Notes under the pieces: generated by a model
What the model saw: only the letters and a program-made list of their open reading frames with translations
Database searches by the model: none
Told to the model about the DNA's origin: nothing
Made by a program: the position numbers and the translations under genes
From: Tribonema minus
Taxonomy: Eukaryota > Sar > Xanthophyceae > Tribonematales > Tribonemataceae
Length of the DNA stretch: 64,000 bases
Direction of reading: 5' to 3'
NCBI GenBank assembly: GCA_017506865.1
Contig: JAFCMP010000212.1
Location: 806,001 to 870,000 of the forward strand
Part shown: in pieces, positions 1 to 12,000 of the stretch
Layout: each line of letters begins with the position of its first letter
How positions within the stretch are numbered: the stretch's first letter is position 1

Positions 1-3000
1 GAGCAGGCTGTACAGCCACTTCATGACTGTTATTTCAGCCCAACATCAACTGACCTATGTCATGACAACGTGCGTAAAGATGCAACACTCTGACACGCGG
101 CGCTGCTCCCTTGTTTCTTCTTTCGCTTCTCACGCCCTCGCTGCATATGTCTCAGGTGGACCTCTTGTCTGCAAGGGAGGAGATAGAGGCCCTCCGCGCC
201 GCGCTCGCAGACCTGCGCAACGCCGATGGTACCGGCCCCTCTCTCGCATTAACGCCGCAGCACAGCCCACTGCCTGCACATAAGCAGCACCACAACAGTG
301 CTCAGCACGCAGCGATCGGCGGACACGTGTCTCAGAGGCAGCAGGGTGCGAGTGCCGAGTCAACGCTGGCGGCTGAAATTCAGTCGCTGAGGAGCCTGCT
401 CGATGAGAGGGAGTCGCAGGTATGGGCGCAGGACGTAGGGGTTTGTTTGCCATATTAAGCTTACATGATTCAGAAGCGCTCGCTCACGAGCCTGTTCGGT
501 CTGCATCATTGCGCCAGTCCCAGCAACGCAGCGGCTTCTGTTGTGCAAAAACCTGCTTGGATCTCACAATGCTCACCACACGCAAAGCAGTCTGTTATGT
601 AGCCAGTGAAGCAATGGAGGTCAACGATGACCCCGAGGAGCGACAGCGTGTTGATTTTGCACTGATGAGGATGCACTCAGATCAGCAACAGGCGCGCTCA
701 TTCCTGGGTGTAAACCTGTGAGTCAACCGGCAAGTATCACAAACAGGATTTCAGTAGTGCCAATCAACGCACGCTTCACATACTCGTGAGTCGTACTCCT
801 GAGTCTGATCCCCACGCCCACAAAACAGCTCTGGTTCCGCTGTTGAGGTTGCCCTGTGAAGAGGATTGCTTTTGCAACATGTTTGGTATCAGTGAACCAC
901 ACTGAGTCAGATGCTTGAAGCAACCTCTGGCCATGATGCTTACATTTGCAGTTGCGCCGATCGCTCATGAATAGAATTTCACCGTTTCAAAAAAACAAGC
1001 TGCCAACGGGGTCATATTGCTGCTGATGTTGTCAAGTGGCAGGCGCCGGTATGCAAAACACTACACCCGCTATGAATGCGCTAACACCGTACGCTGGCGG
1101 AACGTGACAGCTATGGTCCATTGTGCCTTGCGACTAGGTTGCTGCTGAATGCAAGAGATGTAGCCGCAGCTGTGGACGTCAAGGTGGTTTGTTGATCCTT
1201 GTATGTATGCATCCTTTGTCCATATCATGAAAAGTGTGTGCCAATTTTGGTTCGATTTTGTACCACGTGGATGCAGCCACAGCCTACCAAGTTCCTGAAT
1301 AGTGGTGGCTTGGTGCTGCATGGCTCTCATGTAAATTGATGATGACGTGCAACACTGGTGGCATGAGGTGGGATAGGATTAGTTACTTCCAATTAAACTA
1401 GCTTGACGCACTACAGTATACTTCGAAGCATCGTTGCCTCTTCATAACATGGAACATTGTGCTAATTATATGTAGCACATGCCAGTGTTCAGCAGTTGAC
1501 AAATATGTCTCCCGTTGTTATTACAGGTGCGCGTGCTGACTGCCAGTGTGGAGGCACTACAGGGCACCACAACCTGCAGTGCGGCAGCTGAGGCTGGCAG
1601 CGACGGAGAAGGTATCTGACATAAAATGTATTGGTGACCAGCAATACTTCAGCAGAAGGTTTTTTGGACTGTTTATGGGCAGGTCTCACAGTTGATTAAC
1701 GGCAGTAAACAGTAGCCCTACAGCTGCCATTTTCCCTCAGAGTCCACGGCAATGATGTATTTCAAGCACTACCGCACCAGCAAGCACTTTTGACACACGC
1801 TGACATGACAGCCACATGACCCTCGCAATGCTCGCTTGCTGCTAGCTATCGGCACGAGCACATTATTGACAGATTGGCACTCCAGGCTGTATGGCCTTTC
1901 AATGAACTCTACCACTGCACTCATGGAGGCTCCAACAGCAGTCCCGGGACAGAGGTACTGGTGTCTACTTGGAAGTAGCACAGGGGGGGGGGTGTTGCGC
2001 TCATGCTCCACGGAAGTGCTTGTCGTTGCCTGCTTCAATGCAGATGACTATTGTAGGCAAGGACATGGGTTAGGATGCTGGGGTGCTCGAGCAGTATGTG
2101 AGGGGAGTCAGGACTCTGTGTGCAAGCTTTATTGGATCTGGCCTTAGCTGCCCGTCTCTTCTGTGCGTCACACAATTGGCCCCATGTATGTATCTGCGCC
2201 CTGGATTAGTTGTGCGACCAGCACTCCTTCACATGCTACCGCGATGTTTTGGAAAAGCTGGTTGCCAGGTTCAAGGAAAGGGCAATGAATTTCCATCACA
2301 CCGCCTGCTGATGGGCACGTTCTGGTGTTGCCATCTTATGATGTTGCCATCTTGTGGTCTGTCTTTTGGATGCCCTGTTATTTGCATGCAGGCCTTGAGT
2401 CCGGACTGGCAGTGCTCAGCAGACTTGGTGCCCAGGGCATGCTCAAGCACTGCATCGGGCTCACGATACAGGTGAGGCTGATTGAAGATGCATGGTCGAT
2501 TTGGCAATTGCACGCGTGGCAGGTATGACCGGTGTGCGTGTAACGTGTCTGTACGCGTGACAGGCATAACCGGTGTGCGTTTCACGTGTACATACTTGAA
2601 TTATTGCCTCCCAGTGAAGTGGTGTTGGTCAGTTGTGGAGCTGTTGAATGAAGTACAATGCAGACGTATCAAACATTATCAGAGATGAAGGGGTGCGCCG
2701 GTGGTGACAACAATGCGTCATCATACTGCAAGACCCGTCAGCTACCAATGTTGCGATCATTAATTACAAGACGTTGCCATCTCAAAAAAGTACACAGCTA
2801 CCAATGTTGCGATCATTAATTACAAGACGTTGCCATCTCAAAAAAGTACACACACATTTTCTGAAAGCCACACGCTCAGTGCTCTACAATGTTTCGGTGC
2901 AACTGATCCTGCTCTTGATGCTGATGTTGCATCAAGAGCACCCTAACCCTAACCCTATTCCTGCATGTACCCCACAGGTGACTTCACTGCACGGAAGGCT

Positions 3001-6000
3001 TGGCCTGTCAGAGAGGAGGGAACAGGCCTCCGCTGCAAGGTTGGAGCATCTGCAGACCGACAAGCTTACTACAGAGGTACCTCACTGACGAGAGTTGACA
3101 CTTCATGGCTTCACTGCTGCTGAGATGTCCGCTAAGAGGCACGCTGGTGTTTCAGCATTCAGGGGCAGTGATACATTTCCAGCACTCATGAACTGTCAGC
3201 CTTGTAGGAGAATCATGAGATGGCAACCAAAAATATGAATATACTTTGACGCACAGTTGAAGCGTGTTGGTGATATTGACTGCAGATGAGATGGCAGAAG
3301 ATTTGGATCAATGCTCGCACTGGCATCATGTCAATGCCTCTACATAATCAAGTACTCCTGTGTTCACCCGGTTAACTACTTAACGTCGACGTTTGCTTGG
3401 AGCTGAGGCCACAAGGAGGCTGGCTTGCCACATAGCGTTGACAGTGACATCCCACCCCTACCTGACTTGACTGATTGTTTGATCTTGCGGTCATAAGGAA
3501 GGTAGCTCGCCACACATTTGTGCTACTGACATAGACATGGCGGAGGTATGTATCAGCAGCGTTGACACGTGCTGCTTGTACAGAAAAATTGGCGTAGTGT
3601 AACTCAACACATTGTGAGGTCAAGTCTTGTCGAGCACCACGTGATGCCTGTTAGGCGCATGTCTCGCGTGCTGGTTTTTAATGACCACTTCTCACCCAAC
3701 ATATGACAGCAGCGAGTCATTGTGTCTGCTGGGGTTCCATGGCTGTCCATCTCTGGGACAGCAGTGAGCTGAATGCCCTCAGATTCAGCCATGTTGATGT
3801 TCTGCTTCTACGTTTTCGTCTTGTGATCAGCTTCAGGATGTAGTTTGCGTCATTCGCGGAGTGGTTCCATCCTCTGTAAACATGGACCATGAGGAAAATC
3901 CACAGATCGGCTGCAGAGCTGTAGATCAGGGTCCACAATGCGGGGCAAGTGGTCAACTGCTGCCCAAAGTTCCCTGGCATATAAAACTTTGTGTACAAGC
4001 TTGAAGGCGTCATTGTTAGTCTATCAGAGCAGCCACAAGCTTCTTTTGTCAGCCATGGAGCCTTGCATGCGGGAGGGGGGGGGGGGGGGGGGGGGGCGTT
4101 CTGTAAGCACGTCCAGGGTGGTTGGTAACTGTGAGGTCGTGAGGCAGAAGACAAAGCATGGTTTGTGATACATAAAGTCGCCTGTTTTTGTGGCGGTCGC
4201 GATGGCCGGTGCATGCAATATGCCACTGCGATGAGGCCTCATGAGCTGCACACGCTTTGCACTGGCAGTACACGACACCATGTGACATGCCACATTGACG
4301 TGTCAATGACATTGACATGTCAACCACACAGCGCCAACTGTGGCCTGATAAATCACCCTGCTTGTGTCATCTGCCTCTAATGCTGCCCGCAGAGGCGGCT
4401 GCAGGCCACTCTATCATCTCTCAAGGCAGAGCAATCTACCAAAGAGAGAGCTGTCGCCGAACTACGCGCGCTACGCGATGAGGGCAGGCAGAGAATTGGC
4501 GACGCAGTGGAGGAGAACCGGCGCCTGCGACTGAGCCTGGCACAAGCGCACAAGAACTGCGTAAGGTGGGCCAGGGTAACAAAAAAAAGAGTCAACTAAT
4601 CTCACGTACTCTGAGATTCTCAGTGTTGAGTAAGGGTAGAAAAAACACAAAAACACTAATTTCACGTATTTGGAGGTTCTCAATGTTGAGTCTGCCAAAG
4701 GTGGGCCAAGGTAACCCTGTTGGATGATCTCACCTATGTTGAGGTAGTGTTGAGCGGGGTAAAAGGTGCAGTCACCTTGATCCTCCCACTTGAGGTAGTG
4801 TTAAGAATCGGCGACGCTGTGGAGGAGAAGCGGCGCCTGAGACTGTGCCTGGCACAAGCGCACAAGAACTGCATTCATTTGATATAAGGTAGGACAGGGT
4901 AAAAAAAGAGTGTTAACTAATCTCACGTATTTTGAGATACTTAGTGTTGAGTCAGGGTGAACAAAAACTCGTCGACTAGTTTCACTTTTTTTGAGGTACT
5001 CAATGTTGAGTCTGCCAAAGGTGGGCCAGGGTAACCCTGTTGGATGATGTCACCTAGGCTGAGGTAGTGTTAAGCCGGGGTAAAAACTCCAGTCAATGGA
5101 TCGTTTCACTTGAGGTAGTGTTGAGAATTGGTGACACCGTGGAGGAGAATCGGCGCCTGTGACTGAGCCTCGCACAAGCGCACAAGAACTGTGCAAGGTG
5201 GGCCTCAGTAAAACAAGCCAGTGGGATGATTCAATTTGGTAGGACTTTAAATTAAGGTAGTGTTGAGTCTCGATCGCCGACAAAACTGTCAGGGCAGGGT
5301 AAAAGGAAGCTGTCAACTGCACCTGTCAGAAATTTTCACGTGCTTTGCGGTGCTTAGTGCTGAGTGTCAATTGCCTACGAAACTGCCATTGTGCAAATAA
5401 AGCATAAGGTGTTTGGGATATTGGTGTTGGTTGCATGCTGATGCTCATCTGATGATGCAGGTAAAAGTTTGCTGCGCACCAACACGCATTGCGAAGACCC
5501 CAGGGGTAGCGTAGCCACTGGGTAGTAGCTTTCATAAACCCTCAGTCACCACTCTTCATGTCCAGCGCACCAAGGGGCTTACAGACTTGTAATTCTGAGC
5601 AGGGAGGTGGCATTTTTGGATTTGCAGACGACTGTTCACTTTTCCCTGTGTGGCAGACTTGAGCAACCGACAATGTAGTTCACCTTTTGCATACACAAAA
5701 CTACTCACATACAGGGGGCAGGTCATTTGTGCGGCATATTGAAGAGCGTCTGCCTACTCGGCTGTTGTGGGCATTGCACCTCTCCGAGCCCGGCGCAGCG
5801 AGGGGGGTGAAATATGTTTTCCTGCTTTTCTGGTAGGCCTGGTGAATTGCTTCTCTGGATAGTGTTGCACATAGTCTTCAACGATAGTATCTCAGTGTAC
5901 ACACGGTGGACGCGGCTTTGCTGTCAGAATGTCTGGCAGCTGTAGGTCTGCATGCATGACACGCATCCCGAAATATTCAAAAGAATGGTTAACTGCGTTA

Positions 6001-9000
6001 CCACGCATCCCGAAATATTCAAAAGAATCTGATGTAACTTGTCGAGACACGTCATATGGCCATGCAGGGAAACGGAACGAGCAGCAAAGGCTGTAGCGGA
6101 GGCGTCCACATGGGAGGCTACTGCCAGAGACGCACGCGAGAGGCACGCCAGAGACATGACTACAGCCATGAAGGATGCCAATCAGGTCAGGCATTTGTCT
6201 GAGCAACCCCAATGACTGAAGATGGGGCAGGACAATTTTTAGACTTTTGCGTATGGAGCTCTGTCTGAAAGACATGGTGTGCTGTGCGATGTGGTTCAAT
6301 AAGTGTCGGACACAAAGAGCGGAATCATGCATCTGCAGGTAAGCATGATGTAAGCTGAATCCTAACCCTAACCCTAATCCTAGCCTTGTGACAATAGTAC
6401 GTGATTTGGGCAACGTCAGCCGAATTTGCTTGCCAGCACTCAAATGCATGCGTCTGAACTGCCATGTATGCTGTGATTGATTGAGGTGCATTGCGCAACA
6501 TGCGCGATTGCTTGGAATGAACTACATGTGTTTACATCGCCGTACAAGGGCGTCAAGGGAAGTTACTTCATTCAAGGTATCTGTTGCGCATGGTTTGAAA
6601 GTTGTCATTTTTGGCATCATGCAAAAAAAAACATTGAGGTTGTATTGTGGTTGTGTGAGCCTCGGCCTGTTTTCGACTCTTTCAGCTTGCAACATCATCA
6701 CACTCATTGACAAGCACGCACTTAGGACATTGGCAACTGCAAAGCAGTGGTGCGCTCAGATTGTTCCCTGCCAGGTATTTGTGCCCGGTGCAGCCCCTTG
6801 ATCTAACATCCAGCCAAACGAGATGCTTTGCTCCCATTGCGTGCAGAGGGTGCAGGAGGCACTGGAGCGTGCCTTCGCGACTCACAACGACAGCAGCTCA
6901 GCCATGGCACGAGCAGTGCAGGACGCTGTGCACGAGTGGACCAGAGACAGCAGCAACGCTCAGGTACTTGTGGACTTGGTTTTTATAAAGGCCAAGGGAG
7001 GCCGGGTTGCCTATGCAATCAAAAAATATGCTTCAACGCAGCAGCCTAGTCTGCACTGCGCCCTAGGAGCTTGGATACCGGCGCTGCAACACAGTTCTCG
7101 CTCCGCGCGTATACGCTCAGGTACATACGCCGCCTGTGCGTCATAGACATGCGTTCGTGCGTGTTATGTTCATGCCTATATCAGCATAGACATGCCTTTG
7201 TGCACATCCATAACATGCATGTGCAGCAGCGCAGCAACGCTTAGCTACTTACCCTGTGCGTTTTCGTTTCGGCTGTCGTCAACTTTTGCTGAGCTGTGGA
7301 GGTGCTGTCTGCTCAGAAAAGACCCTATTGCCTGCCTGTGTAAGTGAAGTCCACGAGTCTTGTGCAAGACCTTGCAAGCAAAATGTAGCCGTGATGTATA
7401 CGCACTGAATTTTTTTCTTTGAGACCCGTGTGCAGTGCCCTGGTCACACTGAGGCGCCCTAGCAGCAGCAGACCATTCCTTGAAGACCTAGCAGGTGCAG
7501 GCAGCGGCCCCCTCACGAGGTCGCTGCATCGTAGAAAGGCCTTTGGGCAAGTGCATGGCGTGTCATTTGTCGTAGTGCAATCGATTACTTGCAGCACGCA
7601 TGAGGGCCAGTCCACGGCGGCGGCGCACGTCAAGCGCACCATGTGACTACAGCCCTATTGTGTTGCATGCACGCAACAGTCAGTCAGCCTGCTCGGAATT
7701 CTGTCTTACCGCAGCGCATGCACATCATCCACTACGCAACAAACATGCGCCACGCTCACCTCTCACACAGATGTAGCAACACCTTGGCATGACTGGACAC
7801 AGGTCTGAGGTAAGAGCCGGACCCTACTTGCAGTTTACCCCAACCCTATCCCTGATACTAACCCTGCTCAACGTAGCACTGACCCAAATTACTTAACTGT
7901 CATTTGACAACCGTTCTTTGCAGTCTTCGCGCGGCAAATCAGGCCTGCCGCGGCGCGCGGTGCACACGTTCCAGACCATCGCCGCGACCCTGGACGCCAC
8001 AACCCAATCCGCCGTTCGAAAGTCGCGGTGGCTGGAGTGGGATGCGCGCCGCCTGCGGCAGCTGCTTGCAGCTGAGAAAATGCGCTGCGAGGAGCAGGCG
8101 GCGGAGATCGCGCGGCTGGCAGGGGTGCTTGAGGTCACGCAGCGCGTCAGAGCCGCGGCAGCAGCTGCTGCAGAGGGCGGAGAAGGTGCGTACTGGCAAT
8201 TGGAGGCTGCGCAGCAGATGGCGGGTTGACGGAACGGGGGGTAACAAACTGTGTCCTTGTGTGCAGTGTTCGATTTCTGTGCGCCGATGATCTCCATGCA
8301 TGCGGAGCAGGAGATGGTACGTCCTGGAAGCCCATCTGTAGTTGGCTTGGCGGTCAGTGACCGATCGAAAGTGTAGGTAGCGCATGTGTTGCACGTTTGA
8401 CACAGCACATGTGTACGCGAGCTGCGAGTTGCATAACTGGCGTTTTTCATAGGGTTTCTGCAGTGTTTCCGCCCTTCAAGCGGAAGTAAATCAAGTACTG
8501 GAAATCAGGGGCTGCGCAGCAGACGACGCACTGACATAATGGGGGGTCACAAACAGTGTCATGCGTGCAGTGTGGCATGCTGTGCGCCGATTGTCCCCAT
8601 GGAGGCGTTTTAAGACTGTGTGCAGGTTTTTGCAAGCAGCCTAATGTCAGGGTCTTGTAGCGTTGCAGGCTACATTGCGAGCTGTGCCTACACCTGCACG
8701 CACAAAACACCCAGGTCGAGTGATGAGGAAAATCTTTTTTGGGTGCATGTGCCTTTGTGTATTTGCCTTGAGTACATGACCACTACCACCCCCTTTTCGT
8801 GCAATGGCATGTGATCACGCCAGCTGCAGAGTGCACAATCTTCAGCTGCTCTATTCTCCTGCACCGTTGCTGACCCAGTCAACATGACCCCCTATCTCAA
8901 TTGCTTCTGGCAGCAGCATCTCTGCTCTACTTGGAGGAGCGTGTCCAAACCCTGGCGCAGGACCTGTTGGATGCGGCCGCTGCAAGAGCAGGTAGGGGCT

Positions 9001-12000
9001 GTTTATGTGATGAATGTGGTGTTGACAAAGTTATGAAGTGTGGCAGCTGCAAGAGCAGGTACATGGTGCTGTTGTTGTGACGAATGTGGTGTTGGAAAGT
9101 TGTGAAGTGCAGCTGCTGCAAGAGCAGGGACATGGCGCTGTTGTTTTGATGAAAGTGGTGTTGGACAAGTTATGAAGTCTGGCCGCTGCAAGAGCAGGTG
9201 GCGCTATCGTTGTAATGAATATAATGTTGGACAAAGTGTTGTGAGGTGCAGCAGGTGCAAGAGCAGGTACGGCTACTGTTGTGATGAAGTGTGGCGTCGG
9301 ACAAAGCATGAAGTGCACAGCATGATTTACTGCTTGCATGGACATGTCACAGGAGAGGCAACATGCAGACATCGTTGCTTGGCCGGCCGAGATGCTTTCT
9401 GTTCAGCATACTCTATGGATAATGCACACAGTTAAGATCACATGATATACACTATGGGAAGCACATGGTGCTCTGGACCTGATGTGAGTAGGTCAAAGTT
9501 CTTGGTTGCATACATTGTGTTCCGCGCACGCCGAGTAATGTATGGCCTTGCAACAGTAGAGACAGGTGACCTCACTCGTATCCCACGCACATCATGGTCG
9601 CATTGCATCATCACTTGCACTGACTGTCACAGCTCCAGCCACCTTTCCTCCTTGGAAAGCTACGATTGCAAGGCACGCCATTACCATAGCAGTAGAGGAA
9701 GCCGAGGCGCTGGAGGCGACTTGCGCAGCGTAGACAAGGGATCATTCACAAGATGCACAAACCATGTCGGCGGAGACTTCCCCAGGTGCGGGGGGCATAA
9801 CCTTCCTAGAACTTGCCAGAATGTGTCATAAACTTCTGGGAGCGATTAGCGACTCAGGAATGCATCACATTTCACACCACTCGCCTTGACTGACGATCCA
9901 GCACGATCACTGTCCGGCGTCAAACAGGTGCCGAAGTCAAGGCTGCCCAAGCCTTGGAGCACGCCAACGCAGCACAGTATCCCAGGCACATCATGGTCGC
10001 ACTGCATCATAATTTGCACTGCCTGTTATAGCCCAAGGCACCTTCCTCGCCATGACTGAGGATCCAGCTTACTCTTGTGCTGCATTTTAACAGGCGCCGA
10101 AGTCAAGGCTGCCCAAGCCTTGGAGCGCGCCAACGCAACGCAAGCCGCAGCGCGCAATGCCTGTGCCGACAGAGATGGCGCTGCTGCCAAGGCCCACGCT
10201 GCCGCCGTCTCAGCCGCTGTCGCCAGCAGCGGCGGTGCCAGCGACACGGACCTGAGAAAGGTGCGGTGCATGCCATGTCGACTTTACACTTTTGCTGTAT
10301 CTGTGACTCGCATGCCCGGAGTGGAATTGATGTGCACATTAACAAATCTTCGAGCTGCTTGCTGGGACATTACTGTGTGCGGCGCCGCATCTGTGTTACA
10401 TGCGCAGACTTCATGCTGAATGAAGGCGGCGTATTGGCTCGCATGCTGTGTGTCCATGTTGAGATTCTCATCTTCTTGCCATTTGGGGTATGCAGACGTT
10501 GGTCAGAGATTTGATCTGCGCCTACTCAACATTGCGCCTGGCAGATACATACTCAGTGTTAAATCATCAGTCGCAACTGGGTGTGCGACTCAAATCTCAA
10601 CTTTGCTGTCAACAGAACTGTGTACATGGCACGTATATGCAGCATGCATGTATCAGTGTCGTTTTATCAGGAACCAGCATTTCACATTGTCCGAAATGGC
10701 CTTCTGCTGCAAACTCATGTTGTTCTCATTCCGCTCTTCGTGCTGGCTGCAGTACCTCTTGCAGAACATTGAGAGCTGGTGGGAATGTGAGTTTGCCCCC
10801 CTCTTGGGAGGCCTCAAGCTGACACCACAATCAGCCCCGCAAGATGAGCCTACACCCCTGTTTGGGGGTGAAAGGACCCCCAATGTGGGGACCCCATATG
10901 CCTCGCAACATGGGCGCACCCCAGGGACAACACCATTGATGGAAGGGCATAGTATGGGGACCAACACGAGAAACACGCCAGCTTCAGGTGAACCGTGCAC
11001 TTCAACAACAATTTTGGCACTCTGCGAATGGCACAGGTGATGAGGTTTGTGTGCGAAGTGACGTGGATGTTTTAACATGCACGGCAGGAATTGCTTGTTA
11101 GGCGTTGAGTGCGCTGTCATGAAGCTGGGGGTTGAGAGCACCGTGCGACACTGCCATGTGTCTTCAGTGCACTCCATTCAGGGTGCGGCTTCGCAGTCCA
11201 CTGCAGAGCCGCTGTTGAATTGCCATCCTAGGGATTTATCATGACTGCAGTTGTCACAGAGGTGGCATCACCTGACGTTCCTTCGTGATGGTAAGCCTAA
11301 GTATGCAAGCCTTTCAAGTCCTTCGCAGCACACCGGAACAACCCTCACTTCATCATTCAGGCTTGTAGCAGCCAGGTTGTCTTGAGAGTTATTGCGCATT
11401 CGCCATGCCATCAATAGATGGGACCTATGTGGTCCTTGCAGCCAATGCGCGTGTTAGTGCAGAATTGGTGACGGTGGTATATGACAGTTGATAGAGCACT
11501 GCTGATTGACTTTACATGAGTGAGCCACCAATACAGTGGCACCTTGGTATGTGCCGCTGTTGCGAAGTGTTGGCCAGTATGCCACACGTAAGCTTAACCT
11601 CGTTGTCAGCCTTCATGCATATAGTGTCACCCGCTCCTTGCGCAGTCACTTGATCATGCTGTGCGTGACATGCATGCGGGAATGATTCACCATTTGCCAC
11701 CGGCTGCAAGACTTGTGCGTGTTGAACGAATCACCGGTATGGAAAGCACTCGACTGACTGGTCGTTTCCTGCCGAGCGTTGCCCCTTACAGCATGCTAAC
11801 TCGGTATCTCGATGACACAGCCGCCTCACATCAGCAGCAAAGCGCAGACTACACTACATGCCTGCATACGCATCTGCTTCCGCCATGTCACTGTCGGAGT
11901 ATAAAACCTACACACCCTACTTGCACCAGTTCAGTACTATTCAACCCTGTGTCAGGACTGTTTCCTCCACTCGCACAAGCACCTGCACATAGGCACATGC

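Noticed and set aside
4024-4327. Polyproline-containing minus-strand frames
   Set aside because: They are translations of a poly-G run inside an intron.
7434-7495. Possible extra exon between E7 and E8 (ALVTLRRPSSSRPFLEDLA)
   Set aside because: It needs incoming phase 2, but E7 and E8 already join in phase 0; it is not coil-like.
8970-9310. CRISPR-like direct repeats
   Set aside because: Adjacent diverged tandem units containing an exon edge, with no uniform spacers and a eukaryotic setting.
9633-9729. Possible exon with VEEAEALEATCAA between E9 and E10
   Set aside because: Its exit phase does not fit E10, while E9 joins E10 directly; it lies in the extra segment of a duplicated intron block.
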